Assembly (NCBI GenBank): GCA_016794245.1
Contig: JAEUKR010000023.1
Location: 1 to 64,000 of the forward strand
Source: Caedimonas sp.
GTDB taxonomy: Bacteria; Pseudomonadota; Alphaproteobacteria; Caedimonadales; Caedimonadaceae
DNA length: 64,000 nucleotides
Direction: 5' to 3'
Part shown: one piece after another, positions 44,792-55,085 of the stretch
Layout: each line of letters opens with the position of its first letter
Numbering within the stretch: position 1 is the first letter of the stretch
Program-made: the position numbers and the translations under genes
Notes under the pieces: generated by a model
Database searches by the model: none
What the model was told of the DNA's origin: nothing
The model's input: only the letters and a program-made list of their open reading frames with translations

Positions 44792-45972
44792 CTTGTTTAT
44801 CCGCCGCGAAAAGTGGGTTCATTTTGTGTTTAATGTCTTTGGCGCCGTTGCTCCTTGCGGGTTGCAGCGCCATGAAATCAGACGAATTGTCTGGAACGCA
44901 ACTTTCTTCTGTGTACCCTAAACCCAAAAAAATCAAACTTCAATCAAAAGCGGAGGAAAAAGCCGCAACCCGAAAAGTGGCGTTGCTGCTTCCTCTCTCA
45001 GGTGAGCACGCGGAGCTGGGGCAAACCATGAAAAACGCGGCGGAACTCAGTCTTTTTGAAAACGCGGACGACCATCTTGAGTTGCTTCTCAAAGACACGA
45101 AAGGAACAGCGGAAGGGGCTGTATTGGCTGTTCAAGGTGCGCTTAAACAGGGAGCCAAACTTGTTCTGGGGCCTGTCTTTGCTTATGAAGTTCGCGCTGT
45201 GCTGCCTGAGGCGCAGGCACGACACGTGCCTGTCATTTCTTTTTCAAGCGATCAAAATGTGGCGGGGCGAGGAGGCTACGTTCTGGGTTTTTCTCCCCGC
45301 GAGCAAATCAAGCGCATTGTGACCTTTGCAAAATCAAGAGGCGTTGACCGTCTTGCCGTTCTGGCGCCTTCGACGCCTTATGGTTCGCTGGTGACCTCGG
45401 CTCTGAGCGCCTTGGCTGCTGAAGGCGAGACAACCGTTGTGGCGTCCCTGAGCTATACCGGAAGAGGAGAAAACTTGGCCGATGACCTGCAAAAATGGCG
45501 ATCTCTTTCTTTTAACGGATTGCTGTTGCCGGTCGGGGGGGACGAGTTACGAATCCTGATCGCGAACCTGCAAGCCTTCGGTTTTGATTTTTCAAAAGTG
45601 CGCCTGCTGGGGACAGGAGTATGGGACACGGCGGAAATGCACGCCGTTCCTCTTCTGACAGGAGGATGGTACGCTTCCGTCGATCCCTCGGAACGCACGT
45701 CCTTCGAGTCTCATTTTCGAGAGAGCTATGGAACCTTGCCGAAGAGAATCGCAACCCTTGCCTATGATGCCGTCTCTCTCGCGGCTGTCCTGAGCCAAAG
45801 CCGCACACCTCATCCTTTCCATCAGAAAACGCTGACGCAACCGCGCGGTTTTGCCGGTGTCGATGGTTTGTTTCGCCTGAAAGCCCAGGGAACAACGGAA
45901 CGATCTCTCGCCGTCCTTGAGATTACGGCTGAGGGGTCGCGGGTTATCTCACCCGCGCAGAACCATTTCTGA
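44785..45972 (+). CDS. lpoA: Penicillin-binding protein activator, LpoA/YraM type
   Basis: LpoA-like lipoproteins reach from the outer membrane to stimulate peptidoglycan synthases. The 395-residue protein has a lipoprotein signal (LLLAGC), then a periplasmic-binding-protein-like domain with KVALLLPLSGEHAELGQTMKNAAEL and a long alternating fold. In alphaproteobacteria this short form (no N-terminal TPR part) sits divergent from rsmI, as here. The start is GTG with AGGAG 9 bases upstream. It converges on grpE with a 13-base gap. Confidence 0.87.
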   Translation: MSPCLSAAKSGFILCLMSLAPLLLAGCSAMKSDELSGTQLSSVYPKPKKIKLQSKAEEKAATRKVALLLPLSGEHAELGQTMKNAAELSLFENADDHLELLLKDTKGTAEGAVLAVQGALKQGAKLVLGPVFAYEVRAVLPEAQARHVPVISFSSDQNVAGRGGYVLGFSPREQIKRIVTFAKSRGVDRLAVLAPSTPYGSLVTSALSALAAEGETTVVASLSYTGRGENLADDLQKWRSLSFNGLLLPVGGDELRILIANLQAFGFDFSKVRLLGTGVWDTAEMHAVPLLTGGWYASVDPSERTSFESHFRESYGTLPKRIATLAYDAVSLAAVLSQSRTPHPFHQKTLTQPRGFAGVDGLFRLKAQGTTERSLAVLEITAEGSRVISPAQNHF

Positions 45973-45985
45973 AGACTTTTGGGTA

Positions 45986-46651
45986 TCAAGAACTTTTGTT
46001 TTCTTCCGGAGAGGCATCAGCATCTTTGACGTCTGCCCCTTTTTCTTCCTGACTTCCCTGTACGGTTCTCGTTGCTTTCGCGACGCCTACCATGGCGGGA
46101 CGAAGCAGACGATCGTGAAGGACATATCCGTCCTGCAAGACTTGGGTGATTGTTCCTGCTTCTTGATCCTCGCTTTCCATTTCAAACATTGCTTGATGAA
46201 AATTATGATCGAATTTTTCGCCCAAAGGCGAGATTCTTTTGATCCCTTGGCGGCTAAAGACGGTTTCAAGATCACGCTGGGTAAGCTGTACGCCCTCCAC
46301 AAAACTTTTGATTGTGGGGGAGAGTTCTCCTTCCAGAGAAGGGATCGTCTGCAAAGCTCGCCCCAGATTGTCTGCAACGCCTAAAAGGTCACGGGCGAAT
46401 CCTGTCACGGCGTATTGGCGCGTTTCCTCTTTCTCGCGTTGGCTACGTTTGCGAACATTTTCAGCTTCTGCCAGACTTCGCAAAAGCTGGTCTTTCAAGT
46501 GAGTAACTTCTTTTTGCAATGTTTCTTCAATAGAAAGCGCCTGCTCGATAAAAGAGGATGACGCATCTCTCTCTTCTCCTTCTTCTGTTTCTATTGTCTT
46601 GTTTTCTTTTTCTTCAGAAAGTGGAATTTTATGATCTTTTTCAACTGACAT
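45986..46651 (-). CDS. grpE: Nucleotide exchange factor GrpE
   Basis: GrpE drives ADP release from DnaK. The 221-residue protein has an acidic N-terminal tail, a long coiled-coil helix (EVTHLKDQLLRSLAEAENVRKRSQREKEE) and the C-terminal beta domain (KFDHNFHQAMFEMES...VLQDGYVLHDRLLRPAMVGVAK). It lies 12 bases after hrcA. dnaK and dnaJ are not in the window. Confidence 0.96.
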   Translation of the reverse strand: MSVEKDHKIPLSEEKENKTIETEEGEERDASSSFIEQALSIEETLQKEVTHLKDQLLRSLAEAENVRKRSQREKEETRQYAVTGFARDLLGVADNLGRALQTIPSLEGELSPTIKSFVEGVQLTQRDLETVFSRQGIKRISPLGEKFDHNFHQAMFEMESEDQEAGTITQVLQDGYVLHDRLLRPAMVGVAKATRTVQGSQEEKGADVKDADASPEENKSS

Positions 46652-46663
46652 TCTGGGTTCTCC

Positions 46664-47698
46664 TCAAGCTAATGAACGACTGAGTAATTGTGATGTATAG
46701 TCTACCATGGGAATGATTCGTCCGTAATTAAGATGAGTAGGGCCAATGACGCCGATGGCGCCGACGATCTGATGACGTCGATTGCGATAAGGAGCGACGA
46801 TCATCGAGCATCCCGTATGATTGAAAAGCGAATTTGCAGAACCAATAAAAATTTGTATTCCTTCGGCTTTGCACGAGGAGTCAAGCAGTTTTACAAGACG
46901 CTCTCGTGTTTCAAGCTCATCAAAAAGATGTTGAAGTCTTTCCAGATCTTCCCATTCCTCAACTTCTTTCAAAAGTTGAGATTGCCCGCGGATGATAAGC
47001 TGTCCAGAGTCAAGATCGCCAGACCAGATCCCCAGTCCCGTTTCCACGATTTTGTGAACCAGAGTATCAATTTCGGTTCGGCGACATTGTAATTCAACTT
47101 TGATATTCTCCAGTGTTTCTGGCAGCGTCTGGTCGGACAAGCGCATATTAATAAAGTTTGTCGCTTCGATCAAGGCGGCGATAGGGGTACCCAGGGGAAT
47201 TTGGATGATTCGGTTTTCCACGATGCCGTCAGCCGTCACAAGGACAACCAGGGCGCGTCCAGGGTCAAGGGCGACAAACTCAAGATGCTTGAGGGGTGAC
47301 TCGCACCTGGGGGCGAGCACAAGGCTCGCACAGCGGGAGAGATTCGACAATGTGCTGATCGACTCTTCTAAAAGTGTCGGCAGACTTTTTCCGATAGGAT
47401 CGCACTGGTCTTCAAGGCTTTGTCGGTCATCGGAGGCAAGACTTCCTATTTCAAGCAGCCCGTCTATGAAAAGGCGCAGTCCCGCATCGGTTGGAAGTCT
47501 TCCTGCGGAAGGATGGGGAGAATAGAGAAGTCCAAGCTCTTCCAGTTGAGCCATCACATTCCGAATCGTTGCAGAAGAGAGTGACAGATCCATACGTTCT
47601 GCAACGGTGCGCGACCCCACAGGCTCGCCGCTTTGACAATAAGCGTCCACCAGGAGTCGGAAAATTTCCCGCGATCGTTCGTTCAGCAGACTCAACAT
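46664..47698 (-). CDS. hrcA: Heat-inducible transcription repressor HrcA
   Basis: HrcA represses heat shock genes by binding CIRCE operators. The 344-residue protein has the winged-helix N-terminus (LLVDAYCQSGEPVGSRTVAERMDLSLSSATIRN) followed by the GAF-like effector and dimerisation domain ending MVDYTSQLLSR. ATG at 47698 has AAGGGAAA upstream; the frame is open further upstream but that part is not family-like. It is in an operon with grpE and divergent from rph. No CIRCE-like sequence (TTAGCACTC-type) was seen in front of it. Confidence 0.95.
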   Translation of the reverse strand: MLSLLNERSREIFRLLVDAYCQSGEPVGSRTVAERMDLSLSSATIRNVMAQLEELGLLYSPHPSAGRLPTDAGLRLFIDGLLEIGSLASDDRQSLEDQCDPIGKSLPTLLEESISTLSNLSRCASLVLAPRCESPLKHLEFVALDPGRALVVLVTADGIVENRIIQIPLGTPIAALIEATNFINMRLSDQTLPETLENIKVELQCRRTEIDTLVHKIVETGLGIWSGDLDSGQLIIRGQSQLLKEVEEWEDLERLQHLFDELETRERLVKLLDSSCKAEGIQIFIGSANSLFNHTGCSMIVAPYRNRRHQIVGAIGVIGPTHLNYGRIIPMVDYTSQLLSRSLA

Positions 47699-47914
47699 GA
47701 AATCGGTTTCCCTTCTTATCAGGAATGTAGTAACGTGTGGGCAAGACGTCAAATATTTTGATGATTCCCCGTTCTTTTCAGGATGCAGAAGCGTTGAAAG
47801 TCTGGTTTGGTTCACTCGCATCATTCTATGCATACGCGCGGTGGGTGCTAATCGTCATGCGTCCAATACCCTGTATTATGAAATTCTTTAGACAAGAAAG
47901 GAAGAGAAACAGAA

Positions 47915-48631
47915 ATGCGCCCATCAGGACGAAGTGTTCGCCAGCTGCGTGATATACGTCTCGAACCAGGCTTTGCAAAGTATGCTGAAGGTTCATGTAT
48001 GGCGAGGTTTGGCCACACCCAGGTGTTATGTACGGCAACGATTGAAGAGAAGGTTCCTCTTTTTTTAAAAAAAAGCGGGACAGGCTGGATTACGGCGGAA
48101 TACGGAATGTTGCCCCGCTCGACGCAGACACGAACGGATCGAGAAGCCGCCAGAGGCAAGCAAACGGGACGAACACAGGAAATACAACGTCTGATTGGGC
48201 GTTCGTTGCGCGCCGTCATTGATCTGAAAGAATTGGGAGAACGACAGATCAAAATCGATTGCGACGTGATCCAGGCGGATGGCGGAACGCGGACAACAGC
48301 CATTACAGGCGCGTATGTGGCGCTTCATCAAGCGCTTCAGGGAATGGTGCAAAAAGATCTCCTGAAGCAACTTCCTCTGATAGATCAAGTCGCGGCCGTT
48401 TCATGCGGTCTTTACGAAGGCCGTCCTGTCCTGGATCTGGATTATGCGGAAGACAGCACCGCTGAGGCCGATGCCAACTTTGTCTTGACGGGACGAGGTG
48501 GAATCGTCGAAATTCAGGCTACAGCGGAACAAACGCCCTTTCATGAGTCCGATTTTCACGCATTGCTCGAATTGGCGAGAGAAGGGGTGGATAGTTTGAT
48601 AAAGTTGCAGCGTAAAGCCCTGGGGATTTAA
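47915..48631 (+). CDS. rph: Ribonuclease PH
   Basis: RNase PH trims the 3' ends of tRNA precursors phosphorolytically. The 238-residue protein has [27 protein letters not shown] at the start, [17 protein letters not shown], the conserved [15 protein letters not shown] and [34 protein letters not shown] precedes the ATG. Divergent from hrcA, a very common pairing in alphaproteobacteria. Full length and intact. Confidence 0.97.
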   Translation: MRPSGRSVRQLRDIRLEPGFAKYAEGSCMARFGHTQVLCTATIEEKVPLFLKKSGTGWITAEYGMLPRSTQTRTDREAARGKQTGRTQEIQRLIGRSLRAVIDLKELGERQIKIDCDVIQADGGTRTTAITGAYVALHQALQGMVQKDLLKQLPLIDQVAAVSCGLYEGRPVLDLDYAEDSTAEADANFVLTGRGGIVEIQATAEQTPFHESDFHALLELAREGVDSLIKLQRKALGI

Positions 48632-48651
48632 GAAATTTAAGAACCTGTCAT

Positions 48652-48735
48652 ATAGCCAAAGGATTTTGAAAGGCGAAGAGTATAGACTGTCTTATGGTCG
48701 CAAAATATACCCTTCGCTATATGGGGCCGGGCAAG
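48652..48735. repeat. Family B fragments between rph and yejF
   Basis: ATAGCCAAAGGATTTTGAAA, then GGCGAAGAGTATA, is a family B right end. It is followed by ATATACCCTTCGCTATATG, a left end. Both are incomplete. They occupy the convergent gap between rph and yejF and could act as a two-way terminator. Confidence 0.6.
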
Positions 48736-48743
48736 AGGTCTTA

Positions 48744-50345
48744 TCACGTTTCCATTTCAAAGGCGGCCTTGAGAAGCCGTTGTGTGTAGTCGTTTCTGGG
48801 GTTTTCAAAAATCCGATCGCAAGGCCCCGACTCCACGATCAAGCCTTCCTTCATGACGATCAGGGTATGGCTGATGGCGCGTACGATTTTTAAATCATGG
48901 CTGATAAAAAGATAGGATAAGAGGCGCTCTTTTTGCAGTTTCTTTAAAATCTGAAGAATATCGGCTTGTATCGCGCGATCAAGAGCAGACGTAGGTTCAT
49001 CCAGAATCAGCAGCTTCGGCTTCAGGATGAGGGCGCGCGCGATGGCGATGCGCTGGCGCTGTCCCCCTGAGAACTCGTGAGGGTATCGGTCTTTCATACT
49101 TTCGTCCAACCCCACTTGTTGAAGCGCCTCGATGATGCGCCGCACACGGTCAGAGACGTTCAAATCAGGTTGATGCACTTCAAGTCCCTCTCCCACGATT
49201 TCTTCAACCGTCATTCGGGGACTCAGTGAGGCGAAAGGATCCTGAAAGACAATCTGCATTTCTTTGCGCAAGGGACGCATTTCCCTCGGAGAGAGTTTTT
49301 CAAGAGAATGCGTATCGAGCCAAATCTCGCCTTGCGAAGAGACAAGACGCAAAATGGCAAGCGCAAGGGTTGTCTTGCCTGATCCGCTTTCTCCGACGAT
49401 GCCTAAAGTCTCCCCTTGTCGAAGGGAAAGGCTTACGTTATGCACAGCCTTTATGAACCCCGTTGTCCTGCGAAAAAGCCCTGTTTTGAGGGGAAAATGA
49501 ACGGAGAGATCTCTGACCTTCATCACAGGAGGCGATGATGCGGCAGGCAAAGGAACCGCCGTTCCTTGAGGGTCGGAAGAGAGAAGCCGGCGGGTATAGG
49601 GATGATGCGGTCTGGCAAAGATTTCTTCCACGGCGCCTGCTTCCACGATCAGTCCCTTTTCCATCACCATCATCTGTTCCGCCATTTTACGCACGATCCC
49701 CAAGTCATGGGTAATCAGCAATAAGGCCATGCCAAATCTTTTTTGCACGTCTTGAAGCAGTTTCAGAATTTCCGCTTGCGTCGTCACGTCAAGCGCGGTT
49801 GTTGGTTCATCGGCGATCAGCAAATCCGGCTGTCCGGCCAATGCCATCGCGATCATGACACGCTGACGTTCCCCTCCGGAAAGTTGATGGGGGTAGGCTT
49901 GACACTTTTGCGTCGCGTCTTTCAACTGGACAAGGTTCAGCAACTCAAGAATCCGGGATCGCGAAGAGCTTGTTTCGCGTCCTTCGCGCCTCTCGAACAC
50001 TTCCCTGATCTGTTTTTCCACAGTATGCAGCGGATTGAGAGAAGTCATCGGCTCTTGAAAGATCAGGGAGATCTGTTTGCCGCGAATCTGACACATCTCT
50101 TTTTCGGTCGTTTTTATCAAGTCCTTGTTTTTAAACAGGATTTTTCCTTGCGGATGAGAGGCTAAAGGATACGGCAACAATCCTGGAATCGACAGGGCGG
50201 TGACGGACTTTCCCGAGCCGCTTTCTCCGACAAGGGCAACGGTTTGCCCTGCCTTGATCTCGAACGAAATTTGTTTCACGACCAGGGTGTGATTAAAAGC
50301 GATACTCAGGTTTTCAACCGATAAAAGAGGAGCGAATGTCGTCAT
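48744..50345 (-). CDS. yejF: Peptide ABC transporter, dual ATPase YejF
   Basis: YejF is the ATPase of the YejABEF importer for oligopeptides, also used by microcin C. The 533-residue protein is a fusion of two ABC domains, each with Walker A ([18 protein letters not shown]), signature ([16 protein letters not shown]) and Walker B ([16 protein letters not shown]). Each also has the OppD/F-type C-terminal extension. Its start overlaps yejE by 4 bases. Last gene of the operon. Confidence 0.94.
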   Translation of the reverse strand: MTTFAPLLSVENLSIAFNHTLVVKQISFEIKAGQTVALVGESGSGKSVTALSIPGLLPYPLASHPQGKILFKNKDLIKTTEKEMCQIRGKQISLIFQEPMTSLNPLHTVEKQIREVFERREGRETSSSRSRILELLNLVQLKDATQKCQAYPHQLSGGERQRVMIAMALAGQPDLLIADEPTTALDVTTQAEILKLLQDVQKRFGMALLLITHDLGIVRKMAEQMMVMEKGLIVEAGAVEEIFARPHHPYTRRLLSSDPQGTAVPLPAASSPPVMKVRDLSVHFPLKTGLFRRTTGFIKAVHNVSLSLRQGETLGIVGESGSGKTTLALAILRLVSSQGEIWLDTHSLEKLSPREMRPLRKEMQIVFQDPFASLSPRMTVEEIVGEGLEVHQPDLNVSDRVRRIIEALQQVGLDESMKDRYPHEFSGGQRQRIAIARALILKPKLLILDEPTSALDRAIQADILQILKKLQKERLLSYLFISHDLKIVRAISHTLIVMKEGLIVESGPCDRIFENPRNDYTQRLLKAAFEMET

Positions 50346-51367
50346 CGTTGCGTCTTTCTGGGATCAAAGGCATCTCGGACGGCTTCACCCGCGAAGATCA
50401 GCAAACTCAGGGTCAATCCTACGCTGAAAAGAGAAACAAGCCCAAGCCAGGGAGCCTGAAGATTATTCTTGCCTTGAGCCAGCATCTCGCCAAGGGAAGG
50501 AGAGCCGGGCGGCAATCCAAAGCCCAGAAAGTCGAGCGAAGTCAGGGTGGTAATCGCTCCATTCAGGATAAAGGGCAGATACGTTAACGTTGCCACCATC
50601 GCATTGGGCAGGATATGGCGGAACATGATTTTAGGGGTTGAGACGCCTAAAGCCCGCGCCGCGCGTACATACTCAAAATTGCGTGCGCGGAGAAACTCGG
50701 CTCGCACCAACGCCACCAGAGCCATCCAGCCAAACATCATCATCAACCCCAGAAGCCACCAGAAACTCGGCTCGACGAGGCTTCCTAAAATGATGAGCAG
50801 ATAAAGGGTGGGCAATCCCGACCAGATCTCAATAAAGCGTTGAAAGAAAAGGTCGACTTTACCGCCGAAGTATCCTTGAAGTCCTCCCGCGATGACACCA
50901 ATCACCGAGCTTCCCAAAGTCAGGGCAAGTCCAAACAACACGGAAAGGCGAAATCCATAGATGAGCCGCGCCAGCACGTCTCGTCCCTGGTCGTCAGTCC
51001 CCAAGGGATTTTCCCAGGCGGGAGGAGAAGGCGCCGGTACGGAAAGATCATAATTTACGGTGTTGTAACTGTACCGAAAGGGGGGCCAGAGGGTCCAGCC
51101 GTGGCGGGCGAGCCGTTCCTGAACATAAGCGTCCCGATAGTCCGCCTCTGTTTCGAAATCTCCTCCGAATGTGGTTTCAGGATAGGATTTAAAGAGAGGA
51201 AAATACCACTGTCCCTGATAGGACACGAGAAGCGGTTTATCATTAGAGATAAATTCCGCCGCTGAGGTGATCAGAAACAGCGCGCAAAAAATCCATAAAG
51301 AGTAATAACCACGACGATTTGCTTTAAAGTATTGCCACCGTCGACGAGTCAGGGGACGCAACGCCAT
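50342..51367 (-). CDS. yejE: Peptide ABC transporter permease YejE
   Basis: The 341-residue inner membrane permease has an N-terminal helix (GYYSLWIFCALFLITSAAEFI), a periplasmic loop containing GQWYFPLFKSYPETTFGGDFETEADY typical of YejE, and five further helices. The EAA-type ATPase-contact loop reads YVRAARALGVSTPKIMFRHILPNA. It pairs with YejB to form the channel. Confidence 0.94.
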   Translation of the reverse strand: MALRPLTRRRWQYFKANRRGYYSLWIFCALFLITSAAEFISNDKPLLVSYQGQWYFPLFKSYPETTFGGDFETEADYRDAYVQERLARHGWTLWPPFRYSYNTVNYDLSVPAPSPPAWENPLGTDDQGRDVLARLIYGFRLSVLFGLALTLGSSVIGVIAGGLQGYFGGKVDLFFQRFIEIWSGLPTLYLLIILGSLVEPSFWWLLGLMMMFGWMALVALVRAEFLRARNFEYVRAARALGVSTPKIMFRHILPNAMVATLTYLPFILNGAITTLTSLDFLGFGLPPGSPSLGEMLAQGKNNLQAPWLGLVSLFSVGLTLSLLIFAGEAVRDAFDPRKTQR

Positions 51368-51370
51368 GCT

Positions 51371-52483
51371 TTATCCCTCTCGCTTTTCAAAGTCAATGCG
51401 TGGGTCAATCAGCGTATAGGTCAGGTCTCCCAGGAGGTGAACCACCAGTCCCACCAACGTAAAGATAAAAAGAGTCCCGAAGACCACCGGATAATCACGC
51501 GCGATCGCGGATTCAAATCCCAATAACCCCAGGCCGTCCAATGAAAAGATGACCTCGATCAACAGAGAGCTGGTGAAAAAAATGTGCATAAAAGCCCCCG
51601 GCAGGCCTGACACCACAATCAGCATAGCATTCCGGAACACATGGCCGTAAAGAACGCGACGCTCGCAAAGCCCTTTTGCGCGCGCCGTCAGCACGTACTG
51701 CTTGTTCATCTCTTCGATGAAAGAATTCTTCGTCAATAATGTCAGACTTGCAAATCCGCTGATGACATTCGCGAGAACGGGAAGAGTCATATGCCAAAAA
51801 TAATCGGCCACTTTATGAGACCATGAAAGAGTGCTCCAGTTATCTGAAACAAGGCCGCGCAAGGGAAAGATTTGTAGAAAGCTGCCGCCAGCAAATAAAA
51901 CAATCAGAAAAATGGCAAACAGAAAACTGGGAATGGCATAGCTTGCGATAATCACGCCGCTTGTCCAGAGATCGAACTTTGAGCCGTCCTTGACTGCTTT
52001 GCGAATGCCAAGGGGTATGGAAATAAAGTAAATAAGAAGCGTTGACCACAACCCCAAAGAGATCGACACAGGTAATTTTTCCGCAATCAGTCTGGTGACG
52101 GAAATATCCCTGAAATAACTCTCGCCAAAATCAAGAGTCAGGTAATTCTTGACCATTTTTCCAAATCGGACGGAGGCCGGCTGGTCAAAACCATACATCT
52201 TTTCAAGCTTCGCAATAAATTCAGGATCCAGACCGCGGGCGCCTCGGTACTTCGATTCAAACTGTGAAGAGGCGTTGTGATCGGCAAAAGTATGGCTTTG
52301 TCCGTCTTCTCCTCCCCCTCCTGAAATACGGGCGGTCGCGTTAACGGCGGTTCCCCGAATTTTGGCGATCATCTGCTCGACAGGACCACCGGGCGCGGCC
52401 TGAATGATGACGAAGTTGACCAGCAAGATCCCGAAGAGCGTCGGAATCATCAGCAACACACGTCGAACAGCATACGCCAGCAT
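51371..52483 (-). CDS. yejB: Peptide ABC transporter permease YejB
   Basis: The 370-residue permease has the DppB-like N-terminal helix (YAVRRVLLMIPTLFGILLVNFVIIQAAPGGPVEQ) and a soluble loop with a glycine-rich stretch (SGGGGEDGQSH). It has several more membrane helices and the ATPase-contact loop YVLTARAKGLCERRVLYGHVFRNA. It lies 3 bases upstream of yejE and 1 base after yejA. Confidence 0.94.
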   Translation of the reverse strand: MLAYAVRRVLLMIPTLFGILLVNFVIIQAAPGGPVEQMIAKIRGTAVNATARISGGGGEDGQSHTFADHNASSQFESKYRGARGLDPEFIAKLEKMYGFDQPASVRFGKMVKNYLTLDFGESYFRDISVTRLIAEKLPVSISLGLWSTLLIYFISIPLGIRKAVKDGSKFDLWTSGVIIASYAIPSFLFAIFLIVLFAGGSFLQIFPLRGLVSDNWSTLSWSHKVADYFWHMTLPVLANVISGFASLTLLTKNSFIEEMNKQYVLTARAKGLCERRVLYGHVFRNAMLIVVSGLPGAFMHIFFTSSLLIEVIFSLDGLGLLGFESAIARDYPVVFGTLFIFTLVGLVVHLLGDLTYTLIDPRIDFEKREG

Positions 52484-52484
52484 G

Positions 52485-54395
52485 TCAGTTCAAACCTTTC
52501 AAACCTTTAAGGTCTTCGGAAGACGAGGGCGCGTCCGTCCACCAGCACATGAGGTCAAGTCCATACGGAGGGAAAACATCTGGATGCTTCAGGGGACGCC
52601 AATAGGCTATACGTGTTCCAGCGCTATGCCAGCCAGGAATGAGATAATATCCCCACAGCAAAACGCGGTCGAGCGCATGAACCCGCGTCAGAAGTTCTTT
52701 TTTATCAGGCGCATTGATGACAAGCTCGACCAGCTGGTCAATCACGGGGTCGCTGACGCCCGCCAGATTCAGACCGCCGGGGACATTCGCTTGACTGGAG
52801 AGCCAGAACTCGCGCTGCTCGTTGCCAGGTGTGGACGATTGCGGGATCATCCTGAAAATCATATCAAAATCGTAATTTTCTACGCGCTGTGTATATTGGG
52901 AAGAATCAACAGTGCGCAAGCGCGCTTCAATGCCCAGGCGTTTCAGACGAGTGACAAACCCTTGCAGGATGCGCTCAAAATCAGGCTGCCCCAAAAGAAT
53001 CTCAAAGATAAAAGGCTCGCCCGTCTTCATATGGATGAGGCGGTTATCTTGAACGCGCCATCCTGCTTCCGCGAGCATTTTTTGCGCTTTTTCAAGGTTT
53101 TTCCGCAAACTTGATGATGTCTCCATTGACGGGAGCGTGAAAGGTTCCGTCAGGACTTCAGCGGGCAATTGATCTTTATAGGACGCCAGGAGTTTCAATT
53201 CGTCCCCTTGAGGGAGTCCCGAAGAAGCAAGTTCTGATCGGTCAAAAAAACTTTTTGTCCGTCGATAGGCGTTATAAAATAAGTGTTTGTTAAGCCATTC
53301 AAAATCAAAAGCGTGCGTCAGGGCTTGTCGTACTTTTCGATCCTGAAAAAGAGGGCGCCGAGTATTATAGACAACGCCTTGCATCACCGACGGATGACGA
53401 TCGGTCGTTTCCTCCTTGACGACCTTGCCTTCCTTATAGGCCCGGAAATCATAGCCTGTCGCCCAATTTTTGGCAGCCGTCTCTATATGGAGATCGAACA
53501 CATGGCTTTTAAAGGCTTCAAAAGCAACGTTGCGGTCTCGAAAATAATCATAACGGATCTGATCGAAATTATATCGTCCCACATTGACGGGAATCTTTTC
53601 GCCCCACCAGTTTTTGATGCGTTCATAGGTGACGAAACGGCCGGCCTGGAAAAGGCCGACTTTATAGGGCCCGCTGCCAAGAGGAGGGGAAAGATCCGAT
53701 TTTTCAAACCCCTGTCGTGTCATAAACGATTTTGAGAAAACGGGAAATTCTCCCAGAATGGAAGGAAGCTCGCGACTGGCGCCTGATTCCAGGATGAATA
53801 TGACTTTTCGCTCTCCCAGTTTTTCAGCTTTTTTGACGGTCTTGTAGTATCCTTTATAGAAAGGCATACCTTTCTGAACCAGCACATTGAAACTGTATAC
53901 GACATCATCAGCCCGAATCGGCGTGCCGTCATGAAAGGTCGCGTCTGATCTTAAATTGAAAACAACCCAGGAGCGGTCAGGAGCAACTTCTATGGATTCT
54001 GCCAGATAGCCATAACAGGAGCCGGATTCATCGCTGGAACGCGCCGTCAAAGTGGCGTAAACCAGCGTTTGAATCCCTTCTGCCGCTTGTCCCTTAATCA
54101 CAAAGGGATTGAAAGAATCGAATGTTCCCGCGGATTCCATGCGCAGTATACCGCCTTTCGGCGCTTGAGGATTGACATAATCGAAATGTCGAAAGTCTTT
54201 GACATATTTGAGATCGCCGTAAATCGCCAGCCCATGAACAGGCTCGTGAACGGATGCGGAGGCGGGGTCAGCATGATGGGATACAGGTTTAGTGTGATCG
54301 GCAGCAGACAGAGAATCGACTGCGAAAAGAAAAAAGACGCCTAAGACAAAGCTGAAAGGAAAAGATTTAAAAAAGGTACGCATGGACTTACTCAT
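52485..54395 (-). CDS. yejA: Peptide ABC transporter, periplasmic binding protein YejA
   Basis: YejA captures peptides in the periplasm for the YejBEF transporter. The 636-residue protein has a signal peptide (FFKSFPFSFVLGVFFLFAVDSLSA) and the family 5 solute-binding fold, with YVNPQAPKGGILRMESAGTFDSFNPF and WVVFNLRSDATFHDGTPIRADDVVYSF. ATG at 54395 is chosen; ATG at 54383 is possible, and neither has a strong ribosome binding site. The start overlaps the cytochrome c gene by 8 bases, so translation may be coupled. Confidence 0.93.
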   Translation of the reverse strand: MSKSMRTFFKSFPFSFVLGVFFLFAVDSLSAADHTKPVSHHADPASASVHEPVHGLAIYGDLKYVKDFRHFDYVNPQAPKGGILRMESAGTFDSFNPFVIKGQAAEGIQTLVYATLTARSSDESGSCYGYLAESIEVAPDRSWVVFNLRSDATFHDGTPIRADDVVYSFNVLVQKGMPFYKGYYKTVKKAEKLGERKVIFILESGASRELPSILGEFPVFSKSFMTRQGFEKSDLSPPLGSGPYKVGLFQAGRFVTYERIKNWWGEKIPVNVGRYNFDQIRYDYFRDRNVAFEAFKSHVFDLHIETAAKNWATGYDFRAYKEGKVVKEETTDRHPSVMQGVVYNTRRPLFQDRKVRQALTHAFDFEWLNKHLFYNAYRRTKSFFDRSELASSGLPQGDELKLLASYKDQLPAEVLTEPFTLPSMETSSSLRKNLEKAQKMLAEAGWRVQDNRLIHMKTGEPFIFEILLGQPDFERILQGFVTRLKRLGIEARLRTVDSSQYTQRVENYDFDMIFRMIPQSSTPGNEQREFWLSSQANVPGGLNLAGVSDPVIDQLVELVINAPDKKELLTRVHALDRVLLWGYYLIPGWHSAGTRIAYWRPLKHPDVFPPYGLDLMCWWTDAPSSSEDLKGLKGLN

Positions 54396-54945
54396 GACTT
54401 TCAGATTTTGGCAACGCAAGGAGAGAATCGCTCAAAGTTCTTAAATAGGCAATCAAATCCGCGCGGTCCCGTGTTTTTTTTATCCCTGCAAAGGCCATTT
54501 TGGTGCCAGGAATATGTTTTTGCGGATGATAGAGATAGTCATTCAGCTCTTCATACGTCCAGCTTCCGCCATGTCCTTTGAAAGCGCTAGAATAGCCGTA
54601 ACTTTCCAGGTGAGCAACCCTGTTCCCCACAACGCCCCATAAGTTAGGCCCGACCTTGTTGGGACCCCCCTTGTCAAAGCTGTGGCACTGGAGGCACTTT
54701 TTCGCCACTTCTTGCCCATGCTCTATATTGGCTGTGGCGAGAAGGGGTTCGATCGGCTCAGCCTTCACCTCTTCTTGGGACGCAGCAGCGGGAACGCTTT
54801 GTTCTTCGGTTACGACGATGGGATAGGCGTCTTTCGCCAGATAGCGAGGAGAGACCAGCTCATCTGAAAGTTTTGTCGCCAGCATTCCAACGAGAAGAGC
54901 CAAAAGTGCCGCGGCGAGCATGCGATTCAATTCGAAACCGTCCAT
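54388..54945 (-). CDS. Membrane-anchored c-type cytochrome (CycM-like)
   Basis: A mono-heme cytochrome c held to the inner membrane, likely carrying electrons from the bc1 complex to the terminal oxidase. The 185-residue protein has an N-terminal membrane helix (MLAAALLALLVGMLATKL), a linker rich in Pro, Glu and Ala, and a class I cytochrome domain. The heme site is CLQCH (Cys84, Cys87, His88) and the axial-ligand methionine is in PGTKMAFAG. It is the first gene of the transcript that continues into yejABEF, which is not an obvious functional partner. Confidence 0.92.
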   Translation of the reverse strand: MDGFELNRMLAAALLALLVGMLATKLSDELVSPRYLAKDAYPIVVTEEQSVPAAASQEEVKAEPIEPLLATANIEHGQEVAKKCLQCHSFDKGGPNKVGPNLWGVVGNRVAHLESYGYSSAFKGHGGSWTYEELNDYLYHPQKHIPGTKMAFAGIKKTRDRADLIAYLRTLSDSLLALPKSESHE

Positions 54946-55085
54946 GTGAAGAAATGCCTTTCCTTATACTCATTCTTTTCGTTAAAAGCGAACAGATTGA
55001 AGTTATCAAGAATTTGAACATTTCGCCATACTCGTGAAACAAGCCAGTGGAACATTTTATAAAGTTCGTGTAAGCAAAAGAAATA

